A stretch of DNA of 64,000 bases, taken from Micromonospora marina. GTDB taxonomy: Bacteria; Actinomycetota; Actinomycetes; Mycobacteriales; Micromonosporaceae. Of the stretch, positions 26,317 to 38,679 are shown piece by piece. Every line of letters begins with the position of its first letter. Positions within the stretch are counted from its first letter, which is position 1. The stretch spans positions 62,001-126,000 of the forward strand of contig NZ_FMCV01000001.1 in NCBI RefSeq assembly GCF_900091565.1. Direction: 5' to 3'. Made by a program: the position numbers and the translations under genes. The notes beneath the pieces are model-generated. The model made no database searches, was not told the DNA's origin, and saw nothing but the letters and a program-made list of their open reading frames with translations.

Positions 26317-26334
26317 TCCCCGACGGCCCGCGGG

Positions 26335-27222
26335 TCAGGCCATCAGGTCGAGCTGGGTCGCGAGCAGGGGTCGAGCGGACGGGTGGATCGCGGCCTCGGC
26401 GACCCGGGCCAGCGCCCTGCGGTCCGCACCGGGCGCCGGGTGCAGCGCGGCGCTCACCCCCACCGTCACGGTCAGCTCCCGGGCAGCGAGCACCCGGCGT
26501 ACCGACGCCCACAGCGTCTCCTCGCCGAGGAAGGCGGGCAACGTGCTCGGGTCGCCCGCGTACCGGTAGCGGAGGCGCAACGGCACCACCGGCGCGCCCG
26601 CCGCCACGGCGGCCTCGAACATCGCCGGGCGGAAGCCGCGGGCCGGGCGGCAGTCAGTCGCGGCCCCGCACCAGGTCGTCCCCTCCGGGAACACCGCCAC
26701 CGACCGCCCGGACCGCAGCACGCCGGCCACCGACGCGACGGTGCCCGGCAGGTCACGCGGCCGGGACCGGTCCACGAAGACGGTGCCCGCCGCGGCGGCC
26801 AGAGCGCCCACCAGCGGCCAGCTCCGGACCTCACGCTTCGCCAGCATCCGGGCCGGCGACACGGCGAGCACCGCCAGGACGTCCAGCCAGGACACGTGGT
26901 TCGCGACCAGCAGCGCCCGCCCGCGCGGCACCCGGCCGCGGACCAGCAGCCGCACCCCGAGGGCTCGCAGCGTCCACAGCGCCCAGCCGCCCAACGCGGC
27001 CCGACCCCGGGCGGCGGGCAGCACCGGCAGCAGCGCGGCCAGGCCCGTCCCGGCCAGGAGCATGCCGAGTACGCCGAGCAGCCGGCCCGCCCGGCGCAGC
27101 CACGACACGTCCGGGGCGGCCGGCGCCGGAAGACAGTCCGGCCCGCAACCCGAGGTGGGCCGCCACAGGCCCTCCCCGGCATCCGGACCGGCCGCCCACA
27201 GCCCGGCGGTGGCGATGGTCAC
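26335..27222 (-). CDS. Lysophospholipid acyltransferase, OlsA/PlsC-like
   Basis: The 295-residue membrane acyltransferase has an N-terminal hydrophobic segment (about 42-65), the H-x4-D motif as NHVSWLD (about 108-114), and FPEGTT (about 176-181). Its GTG start overlaps the stop of the OlsB-like gene by four bases. In rhizobia and streptomycetes OlsB makes lyso-ornithine lipid and OlsA acylates it; the tight coupling with an OlsB-like gene makes that role the best guess here. Ordinary phosphatidate synthesis is the alternative. Confidence 0.85.
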   Translation of the reverse strand: MTIATAGLWAAGPDAGEGLWRPTSGCGPDCLPAPAAPDVSWLRRAGRLLGVLGMLLAGTGLAALLPVLPAARGRAALGGWALWTLRALGVRLLVRGRVPRGRALLVANHVSWLDVLAVLAVSPARMLAKREVRSWPLVGALAAAAGTVFVDRSRPRDLPGTVASVAGVLRSGRSVAVFPEGTTWCGAATDCRPARGFRPAMFEAAVAAGAPVVPLRLRYRYAGDPSTLPAFLGEETLWASVRRVLAARELTVTVGVSAALHPAPGADRRALARVAEAAIHPSARPLLATQLDLMA

Positions 27223-27995
27223 GACCCGGCCCCGCCGAGGAAGTGCCGCAGGTAGCGCGGGTTCATCCGGTCCAGGGAGAACAGCACGTAGAAGTCGGCG
27301 CAGCCGAAGTCCGGATCGTACGCGGGCTCGCCGGCCACCCACGCGCCCAGCCGCAGGTAGCCGCGCAGCAGCGGCGGCACGAGCGCCCGGCGCTGCGCCG
27401 GGGTGAGCGCGGCGAGGTCGGCGGCGGGCGCCTCGGCGAACCAGGGCCGACGCGGGGTGACCCGCAGCAGCGGCGGGGCGAGGTGCCGGGCGGTGACCTC
27501 GGCCCACACCTGCGCGGCGGCCGTCCCGCCGTCGGTGACCGGCACCGAGGCGCAGCCACCGAGCCAGCGGGCGCCGCGCAGGTGTAGGTAGCGGCAGATC
27601 CCGGCCCACATCAGGTTGATCACGGCGCCGGTGCGGTGGTCCGGGTGGACGCAGGAGCGGCCCGCCTCGACCAGGTCGTCGCGCAGCGGGGCCAGCGGGC
27701 CCAGGTCGAACTCGGTGTCGGCGTACCGGCGGTCGGTGCGACCGGGCGGCAGCAGCCGGTACGTGCCGACGACATCCCCGGTCCCCTCGTGGAGCACCAC
27801 CAGGTGGTCGCAGTGCGCGTCGAATCCGTCGGTGTCGAGCCCGGTGGCGGCGGTCGGCAGGGTGGCGCCGAGTTCGCCGGCGAACACCTCGTGGCGCAGG
27901 CGTTGCGCGGCCGCGACCAGTGTCGGGTCGTCGGCGATCAGCAGGGTGTAACCGCTGGTCGTAAGCGGTGCGCCAGCGGCGTGCAGAACGGCCAT
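27219..27995 (-). CDS. OlsB-like ornithine N-acyltransferase (GNAT fold)
   Basis: The 258-residue protein matches the Acetyltransf_5/OlsB group: RLRHEVFAGELGA, DGFDAHCDHLVV, VVGTYRLLPPG, ELGRSCVHP-like GRSCVHPDHRTGAVI and GCASVPVTDGG in order. OlsB acylates the alpha-amino group of ornithine from acyl-ACP, the first step of ornithine lipid synthesis. The partner OlsA-like gene overlaps its 3' end. ATG 27995 is used, although AGGAG lies only two bases from it; an in-frame GTG at 28025 is an alternative. Confidence 0.82.
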   Translation of the reverse strand: MAVLHAAGAPLTTSGYTLLIADDPTLVAAAQRLRHEVFAGELGATLPTAATGLDTDGFDAHCDHLVVLHEGTGDVVGTYRLLPPGRTDRRYADTEFDLGPLAPLRDDLVEAGRSCVHPDHRTGAVINLMWAGICRYLHLRGARWLGGCASVPVTDGGTAAAQVWAEVTARHLAPPLLRVTPRRPWFAEAPAADLAALTPAQRRALVPPLLRGYLRLGAWVAGEPAYDPDFGCADFYVLFSLDRMNPRYLRHFLGGAGS

Positions 27996-28168
27996 GACTC
28001 CTGTGTAGGTGCCGCGGGTTGCCACCGGACGGGATGAGGGGTGTCGATCCGGTGAACGCCGGTCGGCGGCGGCGTGCGAACCGGGACGGCCGGGACGGGA
28101 CCGGCGTGTGCGAGGCTGCCGGGCGGACCGCCCGCGACGGCGCCGGCGGCGGGAACCCGGAGGTGCAC

Positions 28169-28825
28169 ATGCTGGTCGAGGCCCGCTTCCAGGGGCCGGA
28201 CGGCTCCGGCAACGGCGGCTGGAGCGCCGGGATCTTCGCCGCGCTGATCGACGACCGGGGCCCGGTGGAGGTCACGTTGCGCCGGCCGCCGCCGCTGGAC
28301 ACCCCGCTGGCCGCCGCCGACGGCGAGGTACGCGACCCGGACGGACACCTGGTCGCCCAGGTACGCCGGGTCGAGCCGGTCGACGCGGTGGTGCCACCGG
28401 TGGACCCGGCGACGGCGGCGGAGGCCGCGCGGGCGTACCCGGGCCTGGTCGACCACCCGTTCCCCCGCTGCTACGTCTGCGGCCCGGCGAACCCGGACGG
28501 GCTGCGGATCTTCCCCGGGCGGCTGCCGGACGGGCGGACCGCCGCGCCGTTCCGCGCGCCGGCCGCCGTGGTGCCCGCGACGGTGTGGGCGGCGCTGGAC
28601 TGCCCGGGTGGCTGGGCGGTGCTCGCGCCCGGCCGGCCGTACGTGCTGGGAAGGATCGCCGCGCAGGTCACGGCGCTGCCGCGGCCCGGCGACGAGTGCG
28701 TGGTGACGGGCATCGCGGTCGGTTCCGAAGGACGCAGGGCCGAGGTGCACACCAGCCTGTACGGTGCGGACGGCGCGTTGCTCGGCCGCGCCCGGGCCAC
28801 CTGGGTGGCGTTGCCGACCGCTTGA
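28169..28825 (+). CDS. Hypothetical protein, probable hotdog-fold (thioesterase-like)
   Basis: The 218-residue protein contains the motif HPFPRCYVCGPANPDGL (about 99-115) and a WAALDCPGGWAVL segment, features of a conserved actinobacterial family that looks like a double hotdog domain related to acyl-CoA thioesterases. No catalytic assignment can be made. ATG 28169 follows GGAGG; the upstream in-frame sequence is low-complexity Arg/Gly. It reads divergently from the OlsB-like gene, so a link to acyl metabolism is possible but unproven. Confidence 0.75.
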   Translation: MLVEARFQGPDGSGNGGWSAGIFAALIDDRGPVEVTLRRPPPLDTPLAAADGEVRDPDGHLVAQVRRVEPVDAVVPPVDPATAAEAARAYPGLVDHPFPRCYVCGPANPDGLRIFPGRLPDGRTAAPFRAPAAVVPATVWAALDCPGGWAVLAPGRPYVLGRIAAQVTALPRPGDECVVTGIAVGSEGRRAEVHTSLYGADGALLGRARATWVALPTA

Positions 28826-28963
28826 TCTCCTCCCTGAGGAGGACGGCGCGTACGCGTCCCGCCTGATTGACCCCCTTGCGCCGGGTTGGAAGGCTGTTGC
28901 GGGACGCCCCCGCAACGGCGCCCCCGCCGGCGCGCGTCGAGCCCGCCGGGGCAGGAGAGGAGA

Positions 28964-29905
28964 ATGATGTCCGACGGGCAGCCACGCCCCAGTGCCGGGA
29001 CCGGCCAGATCACCGTGTCCGGCCTGACCAAGCAATACAAGAACGTCCGCGCGGTGGACAACCTGTCGTTCACCGTCGAGCCGGGCCGGGTCACCGGCTT
29101 CCTCGGCCCGAACGGCGCCGGTAAGACGACCACGCTGCGCATGCTGCTCAACCTGGTGACGCCGAGCGCCGGCACGGCCACCGTCGGCGGCAGCCGCTAC
29201 GCCGACCTGCCCGACCCGCTGCGTACGGTGGGCGCGGTGCTGGAGGCGTCCAGCGCGCACAAGGGCCGCACCGGCATCAACCACCTGCGGGTGATCTGCG
29301 CGGCGGCGGGCCTGCCGAAGGAGCGCGCCGACGAGGCACTCGCCCTGGTCGGGCTCTCGCCCGCGGCGAAGCGCAAGTTCAAGGGCTACTCGCTGGGCAT
29401 GAAGCAGCGACTCGGCATCGCCGCCGCGATGCTCGGCAACCCGCAGGTGCTGATCCTGGACGAGCCGGCCAACGGCCTGGACCCGGAGGGCATCCGCTGG
29501 ATGCGCGGCTTCCTCAAAGGGCTGGCCGCCGAGGGACGGACGGTGCTGGTCTCCAGCCACCTGCTCTCCGAGATGCAGCTGCTCGCCGACGACGTGGTCA
29601 TCATCGCGGCCGGCAAGCTGATCCGGCAGGGCCCGGTCGACCAGGTGATGGCCTCGATGACGCACGGCGTCCGGGTGCGGGTGCGCACCCCGCAGGCCGA
29701 CGACCTGGCCGCGGTGCTGCGCGAGCAGGCCGCCACCGTCGACGCCGACCCGAACGGCGCGCTGCTGGTCAGCGGCGTGGACGCGCCGACCGTGGGCCGG
29801 GTCGCGCTGGCCGCCAAGGTCGAGCTGCACGAGCTGACCACCGAGCGCCCCGACCTCGAAGGGGTCTTCCTGGAGCTGACGGCCGGAAAGGCGGAGATCC
29901 GATGA
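28964..29905 (+). CDS. ABC transporter ATP-binding protein
   Basis: The 313-residue subunit has Walker A GPNGAGKTT (about 51-59), signature LGMKQRLGIA (about 144), Walker B VLILDEPANGLDP (about 166) and an H-loop (SSHLL). The C-terminal 80 residues form the extension usual for ABC-2 exporters of the drug/lipid-transport type. Two tandem AGGAG sites precede ATG-ATG at 28964/28967. The stop overlaps the permease start (ATGA). Substrate is unknown. Confidence 0.93.
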   Translation: MMSDGQPRPSAGTGQITVSGLTKQYKNVRAVDNLSFTVEPGRVTGFLGPNGAGKTTTLRMLLNLVTPSAGTATVGGSRYADLPDPLRTVGAVLEASSAHKGRTGINHLRVICAAAGLPKERADEALALVGLSPAAKRKFKGYSLGMKQRLGIAAAMLGNPQVLILDEPANGLDPEGIRWMRGFLKGLAAEGRTVLVSSHLLSEMQLLADDVVIIAAGKLIRQGPVDQVMASMTHGVRVRVRTPQADDLAAVLREQAATVDADPNGALLVSGVDAPTVGRVALAAKVELHELTTERPDLEGVFLELTAGKAEIR

Positions 29906-30729
29906 CGCTTGTCCGATCCGAACTGCTCAAGATCCGTACCACCAGCACCTGGTGGATCTTCGGGCTGATCAGCCTGGCGCTGTGGGCGCTCACGCTGTTC
30001 TTCAACTGGTTGCAGACCGAGGCGCTGGCCGGTGGGGACTTCGGCGAGGTGCCGGCCGACCAGTCCGACCAGTTGCAGGCCGTCTCGGCCGCCGACAATC
30101 TGGCGGCCAACCTCTACACCAACGGCCAGTTCTTCGGCCTGCTCATCGTGCTGCTGCTCGGCATCGTGGTGGTGACCAGCGAGTTCTTCCACCAGACGGT
30201 GACCACCACGTTCCTCACCGCGCCGCACCGCAGCGCGGTGATGCTGGCCAAGCTGGTCGCGGCCGGCGTGCTGGCGCTGCTGTTCTGGCTCGTCACCACA
30301 GTGCTGAACCTGGTCACCGCGCCGCTGATCCTCAACTCGGTGGACGTCGGCTCGCAGCTCGGCAGCGGGGCGATCTGGCGGGCGATCGCGCTCAACGGCC
30401 TGGCCTACCTGCTGTGGTCGGTGCTCGGCGTCGGGCTCGGCGTGCTGATCCGCAGCCAGATCGGCGCCACGGTGACCGGCATCCTGTTCTATCTGGGCGG
30501 CGCGATCGGCGCGGTCATCGTCCTCAGCCTGCTCGCTTCGCGGTACGGCGACTGGATCAACAAGCTGCAGTTGCTGGTCCCGTCGCTGGCCTCCGGCCTG
30601 ATGGTGGGCGGCGACACCGACATCCCGGGCAACCCGCCGCAGTGGGCCGGCGCCCTGGTGCTGATCGGGTACGCGGTGGTGGCCGGCGCGATCGGCGTGG
30701 CCACGATCCGCAAGCGCGACATCTCCTGA
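29902..30729 (+). CDS. ABC-2 type transporter permease
   Basis: The 275-residue membrane protein has six predicted helices (about 18-36, 72-98, 118-145, 162-190, 195-218 and 242-262), with the HQTVTTTFLTAPHR segment after helix 2 that is typical of ABC-2 permeases. It is translationally coupled to its ATPase (four-base overlap) and followed by a strong hairpin. The pair likely forms an exporter or a self-resistance/stress pump; the substrate cannot be inferred. Confidence 0.9.
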   Translation: MTLVRSELLKIRTTSTWWIFGLISLALWALTLFFNWLQTEALAGGDFGEVPADQSDQLQAVSAADNLAANLYTNGQFFGLLIVLLLGIVVVTSEFFHQTVTTTFLTAPHRSAVMLAKLVAAGVLALLFWLVTTVLNLVTAPLILNSVDVGSQLGSGAIWRAIALNGLAYLLWSVLGVGLGVLIRSQIGATVTGILFYLGGAIGAVIVLSLLASRYGDWINKLQLLVPSLASGLMVGGDTDIPGNPPQWAGALVLIGYAVVAGAIGVATIRKRDIS

Positions 30730-30745
30730 CCTCGGGTCGGGGACG

Positions 30746-30781
30746 GACCCCGGTCGGTGACGGACGTCATCGGCCGGGGTC
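30746..30781 (+). terminator. Terminator after ABC transporter operon
   Basis: A 17-bp stem with two G-U pairs (30746-30762 with 30765-30781) and a very short loop starts 17 bases after the permease stop. Confidence 0.7.
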
Positions 30782-30951
30782 GCGCCGTAGCAGGAGTCGG
30801 CGGATCACGCAGCGTCTGCCGAACTTCTGGCATCTTCTGTGAAACGGACCACCAGCCGGAGGCGAGAATGCCTGCGCGCAGCGCACGGCGTAGCCTTGGC
30901 ATCGGTTTACCCAGCGTCGGCAACCGGGGGTCACCGGGGGCCACCGTGACA

Positions 30952-30967
30952 TTCACAACCGCGTGAA
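30952..30967 (+). promoter_or_regulatory. Palindrome TTCAC-N6-GTGAA ahead of kgd
   Basis: A 5-bp-arm inverted repeat lies 18 bases upstream of the kgd GTG, overlapping the region expected for the leader. It resembles a helix-turn-helix dimer site but in the opposite sense from CRP sites (TGTGA-N6-TCACA). The binder is unknown. Confidence 0.3.
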
Positions 30968-30984
30968 AGAGGCGATTAGCGGCC

Positions 30985-34761
<3,777 letters not shown>

Positions 34762-34770
34762 CGACACCAC

Positions 34771-34809
34771 CGGCAGCGGCCCGTCCCGACCCGGGGCGGG
34801 CCGCTGCCG
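34771..34809 (+). terminator. Hairpin between kgd and the DUF6104 gene
   Basis: A 13-bp perfect outer stem (34771-34783 with 34797-34809) and a 13-base loop begin 10 bases after the kgd stop and end 22 bases before the next start. It may terminate or attenuate transcription into the small gene. Confidence 0.6.
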
Positions 34810-34830
34810 TACGACGACGAGAGGAACACC

Positions 34831-35010
34831 GTGTACTTCACCGACCGTGGCATCGAGGAGCTGGTCGAGCGCCGTGGCGACGAGCAGGTCAGCATGGAGT
34901 GGCTGGGCGAGCGGCTGCGTGACTTCATCGATCTGAACCCGGAGTTCGAGACCCCGATCGAGCGGTTCGCCACCTGGCTGGCCCGCCTCGACGACCCCGA
35001 CGACGACTGA
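34831..35010 (+). CDS. DUF6104-like small acidic protein
   Basis: The 59-residue protein (starting VYFTDRGIEELVERRGDE, ending LARLDDPDDD) matches what I recall as DUF6104, a family found next to kgd in actinobacteria. It is helical, acidic and conserved around FVDLNPEFE-type residues (here FIDLNPEFE). The GTG follows GAGAGGAA. Function is unknown; its constant position after kgd suggests a link to 2-oxoglutarate dehydrogenase, which is inference. Confidence 0.85.
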   Translation: MYFTDRGIEELVERRGDEQVSMEWLGERLRDFIDLNPEFETPIERFATWLARLDDPDDD

Positions 35011-35097
35011 CGCCCGCTACCATCCCCGTACGAGGTCGGTGGTGGCGAGGGTCGAAGGACCTGGGCGGCGGTTACAGCGATCTTGTAGCGTGAGGTC

Positions 35098-37164
35098 GTG
35101 GCGCGCAGCGTGTACCTGACCGGCGTTGGCTCGGGCGGTGGGAAGTCGACGGTGGCGCTCGGGCTGGCCGAGCTGTTGTCCCGCCAGGTGGAACGGATAG
35201 GCGCGTTCCGGCCGCTCGTCAGCGGTGACGGAGCCGACCCGATCCTGGCCCTGCTCACCGAGCGCTACCGGATGGACCTGCCGGTCGACCAGCTGTACGG
35301 CGCCACGTACGCCGAGGCGAGCGCGCTCGTCGCGGACGGCCGCCGGGAGGAGCTGATCTCCCGGATCGTCACCCGCTACCGGGAGGTGGAACGGCGCTGC
35401 CCGGCCATGGTGGTGGTCGGCAGCGACTTCGCCTACGGCGACGGCACCGGCCCCCGCGAGCTGGCCTTCAACGCCCGCCTGGCGACCGAGTTCGGCAGCG
35501 TCGTGGTGCCGGTGGTGGACGGGTTCGGGCAGGAGCCGGACGCGATCGCGGCGGCGCTGCGCGGCGCGTACCACGATCTGGCCGACCTCGGCGCGACGGT
35601 GATCGCGGTGCTGGCCAACCGCGTGCCCGAGCCGATGACGCTGCCCGATCTGCCGGTGCCCGCGTACGCGATCCCGGAGGTGCCGACCGTGTCGGCGCCG
35701 ACGGTGGCCGAGGTGGCGGCGGCGCTGCGCGGCACCGTGCTCACCGGCGACGAGAGCGCGCTCGACCGCGACGTGCTCGACTACGTGGTCGGCGCGGCCC
35801 ACGTGCCGACACTGCTCGACCACCTCACCGACGGGGCGCTGGTGATCACCCCGGGCGACCGGGCGGACCTGCTGGTCGCCGCCGCCGCCGCGCACGTGGC
35901 CGGGCAGGTGTCGCTGGCCGGCCTGGTGCTCACGCTCGGCGAGCAGCCCGACCCGCGCGCCATGCGCCTGGTCGAGCGGATGAACAGCGGACTGGCCGTG
36001 CTGTCGGTACCGAGCGACAGTTACGACACGGTGGCCGCGTCCAGCCGGATCGAGGGCCGCCCCAGCACCGCCAACCCGCGCAAGGTCGAGGCCGCGCTCG
36101 GCGCGTTCGAGCGCTGCGTGGACACCGACGACCTGGCCCGCCGGCTGCGGGTCAGCCGGTCCGCGCGGGTCACCCCGCTGATGTTCGAGAACGACCTGAT
36201 CGACCGCGCCCGAGCCCGGTGCCGCCGGCTCGTGCTGCCCGAGGGCACCGACGAGCGGATCCTGCGCGCGACCGAGGTGCTGCTGCGCCGGGGCGTCGCC
36301 GAGCTGACCCTGCTCGGCCGCCCGGACGAGATCGCCCGGCGCACCCGGGAACTGGGCGTCGACCTCGGTGACGCCCAAGTCGTCGACCCGGTGACCAGCC
36401 CGTGGCGGGACGAGTTCGCGCAGGCGTACGCGCAGTTGCGCGCCCACCGCGGCGTCACCGCGGAGCTGGCGCACGACATCGTCGCGCAGCCCAACTACTT
36501 CGGCACGATGATGGTGCAGACCGGCCACGCCGACGGCATGGTCTCCGGCGCCACCCACACCACAGCCGCCACCATCCGGCCCGCGTTCGAGATCATCCGG
36601 ACCGTGCCCGGCGTCTCCGTCGCGTCCAGCGTCTTCTTCATGCTGCTCGCCGACCGGGTGCTGGTGTACGGCGACTGCGCGGTCAACCCCGACCCGGACG
36701 CCGACCAGCTCGCCGACATCGCCATCTCGTCGGCCGACACGGCGGCCCGGTTCGGCATCGAGCCGCGGGTGGCGATGCTGTCGTACTCCACCGGCAGCTC
36801 CGGCGCCGGCGCCGACGTGGAGAAGGTCGCGGCGGCCACCAAGCTGGTCCGGGAACGCCGGCCGGACCTGCTGGTCGAGGGCCCGATCCAGTACGACGCG
36901 GCGATCGACCCGCAGGTGGCGGCCACCAAGCTGCCGGACAGCCCGGTGGCGGGACGGGCCACCGTGTTCATCTTCCCGGACCTGAACACCGGCAACAACA
37001 CGTACAAGGCGGTGCAGCGGTCGGCCGGAGCGGTGGCGGTCGGGCCGGTCATGCAGGGCCTGCGGCGGCCGGTGAACGACCTGTCCCGGGGCGCGGGAGT
37101 GCCGGACATCGTCAACACGGTGGCGATCACCGCCATCCAGGCCGCCGCGGAGGCGTCGGAATGA
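35098..37164 (+). CDS. pta: Phosphate acetyltransferase (long form)
   Basis: The 688-residue enzyme interconverts acetyl-CoA and acetyl phosphate. It has the three-part layout of long Pta: an N-terminal P-loop domain (GVGSGGGKST at about 9-18), a central DRTGG-like regulatory domain (about 210-330) and a C-terminal PTA_PTB catalytic domain (about 365-685). GTG 35098 has TAGCGT six bases upstream and little Shine-Dalgarno, so a leaderless transcript is likely. The stop overlaps the ackA ATG, coupling the two steps of the acetate pathway. Confidence 0.95.
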   Translation: MARSVYLTGVGSGGGKSTVALGLAELLSRQVERIGAFRPLVSGDGADPILALLTERYRMDLPVDQLYGATYAEASALVADGRREELISRIVTRYREVERRCPAMVVVGSDFAYGDGTGPRELAFNARLATEFGSVVVPVVDGFGQEPDAIAAALRGAYHDLADLGATVIAVLANRVPEPMTLPDLPVPAYAIPEVPTVSAPTVAEVAAALRGTVLTGDESALDRDVLDYVVGAAHVPTLLDHLTDGALVITPGDRADLLVAAAAAHVAGQVSLAGLVLTLGEQPDPRAMRLVERMNSGLAVLSVPSDSYDTVAASSRIEGRPSTANPRKVEAALGAFERCVDTDDLARRLRVSRSARVTPLMFENDLIDRARARCRRLVLPEGTDERILRATEVLLRRGVAELTLLGRPDEIARRTRELGVDLGDAQVVDPVTSPWRDEFAQAYAQLRAHRGVTAELAHDIVAQPNYFGTMMVQTGHADGMVSGATHTTAATIRPAFEIIRTVPGVSVASSVFFMLLADRVLVYGDCAVNPDPDADQLADIAISSADTAARFGIEPRVAMLSYSTGSSGAGADVEKVAAATKLVRERRPDLLVEGPIQYDAAIDPQVAATKLPDSPVAGRATVFIFPDLNTGNNTYKAVQRSAGAVAVGPVMQGLRRPVNDLSRGAGVPDIVNTVAITAIQAAAEASE

Positions 37165-38273
37165 GCCGCATCCTGGTCCTCAACAGCGGATCCTCGTCGG
37201 TCAAGTACCGGCTGTACGACGGCGACGACGTCCTGGACAAGGGCACCGTCGAGCGGATCGGCGAACCCGGCGGCGGGCCGGCCGACCACGAGAGCGCGGT
37301 CCGGGAGATCATCGGCCGGCTCGACCTGACCGGGCTGTCCGGCGTCGGCCACCGGGTGGTGCACGGCGGGCGGAAGTTCAGCGCGCCGGTACGCATCGAC
37401 GACGCGGTCGTCACCGCGATCGAGGATCTGGTGCCGCTGGCCCCGCTGCACAACCCGGCCAACCTGGCCGGCATCCGGGTGGCCCGGGAGGCGCTGCCGG
37501 ACACCCCGCAGGTGGCGGTGTTCGACACCGCGTTCCACCACACGCTGCCCGAGGCCGCCGCCACGTACGCGATCGACAAGGCCACCGCCGAGCGGTACGA
37601 CGTGCGCCGCTACGGCTTCCACGGCACCTCGCACGCGTACGTCTCGCGTCGCGTCGCCGACCTGCTCGACCGCCCGTACGACCGGATCAACACGATCACC
37701 CTGCACCTGGGCAACGGGGCGAGCGCGTGTGCCGTACAGGGCGGGCGCAGCGTGGCCACCTCGATGGGCATGTCCCCGCTGGAGGGCCTGGTGATGGGCA
37801 CCCGCAGCGGCGACCTCGACCCGACGGTCATCTTCCACCTGCGCCGCGAGGGCGGCATGGTCGTGGACGACATCGACGATCTGCTCAACCACCGCAGCGG
37901 CCTGCTCGGGCTGACCGGTGTGAACGACATGCGCGAGGTGCTGGCCCGCCGCGACTCCGGTGACCCGGACGCGACGCTGGCGTTCGACGTCTACTGCCGG
38001 CGGATCACCGGATACGTGGGTGCGTACTACGCTCTGCTCGGCCGGGTCGACGCGATCGCGTTCACCGCCGGGGTCGGCGAGCACGCCGCACCGGTCCGGG
38101 CAGCCTCGCTGGCCGGGCTGGAGCGGCTGGGCGTCGCGGTCGACCCGGCGCGCAACGACGGTCACGGCGACCGGCTCGTCTCCCCCGACGGTGCGGAGGT
38201 GGCGGTGCTCGTGGTCGGCACCGACGAGGAGCGGGAGATCGCCCGCGAGACCCGCGAGGTGATCGGCGTCTGA
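37161..38273 (+). CDS. ackA: Acetate kinase
   Basis: The 370-residue acetokinase has N-terminal LVLNSGSSSVKY, the signature YGFHGTSHAYVSRR, the nucleotide loop HLGNGASA and GVGEHAAPVR near the C-terminus. It makes ATP and acetate from acetyl phosphate supplied by Pta, or activates acetate in reverse. Its ATG lies within the pta stop (ATGA). Length is slightly short of the usual 400 through a compact N-terminus and C-terminus, but no motif is missing. Confidence 0.95.
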   Translation: MSRILVLNSGSSSVKYRLYDGDDVLDKGTVERIGEPGGGPADHESAVREIIGRLDLTGLSGVGHRVVHGGRKFSAPVRIDDAVVTAIEDLVPLAPLHNPANLAGIRVAREALPDTPQVAVFDTAFHHTLPEAAATYAIDKATAERYDVRRYGFHGTSHAYVSRRVADLLDRPYDRINTITLHLGNGASACAVQGGRSVATSMGMSPLEGLVMGTRSGDLDPTVIFHLRREGGMVVDDIDDLLNHRSGLLGLTGVNDMREVLARRDSGDPDATLAFDVYCRRITGYVGAYYALLGRVDAIAFTAGVGEHAAPVRAASLAGLERLGVAVDPARNDGHGDRLVSPDGAEVAVLVVGTDEEREIARETREVIGV

Positions 38274-38294
38274 CCGCGTGCGCCCGGCCCTCCC

Positions 38295-38323
38295 CGCGGC
38301 TGATCCGGGCCGGGGCAGCCGCG
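38295..38323. terminator. Hairpin between ackA and the convergent small gene
   Basis: An 8-bp stem (CGCGGCTG at 38295-38302 with 38316-38323) and 13-base loop lie 22 bases after the ackA stop and abut the stop of the opposite small gene. Confidence 0.45.
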
Positions 38324-38324
38324 A

Positions 38325-38498
38325 TCAGCCCAGGGCGATCCAGGCGACCAGGGCGACCACCACGACGGCGGCGACTGCCACGCCGGCGATCAACGGCAGG
38401 CGGGACGGCGCCGGCGCCGACGCGGCCGGCTCGGGAGAATCGACGAACGCGCGGAACTGCGCGGTGTTGCCACTCGGGTCGGTGTAGTTCTCAGCCAT
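38325..38498 (-). CDS. Small single-span membrane protein
   Basis: The 57-residue protein (MAENYTDPSGNTAQFRAFVD..., ending VAWIALG) has a polar N-terminal half with a Ser/Pro/Ala stretch, then one C-terminal hydrophobic helix (about 34-56). Similar short tail-anchored proteins are common in actinomycetes, and no function is known to me. A TAGGGT hexamer seven bases before ATG and no ribosome site suggest a leaderless mRNA. Codon bias is normal for the genome. Confidence 0.75.
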   Translation of the reverse strand: MAENYTDPSGNTAQFRAFVDSPEPAASAPAPSRLPLIAGVAVAAVVVVALVAWIALG

Positions 38499-38679
38499 GC
38501 GGCCGACCCTAGCGAAGCCGACCGGACCGGAACGTCCCGCCGTGCCGCCACCTGCGGATCCGGGTGGCGGAATCGGGCAAACCCGGCCACCCGGTGGAGG
38601 CGGGAGCCGCCCGGGTGGCGGTGCCGACCGGCCCGGACGGCGGGCGCGCGCCGACCGCTCGGCTGCCTACCGTGCAGGG

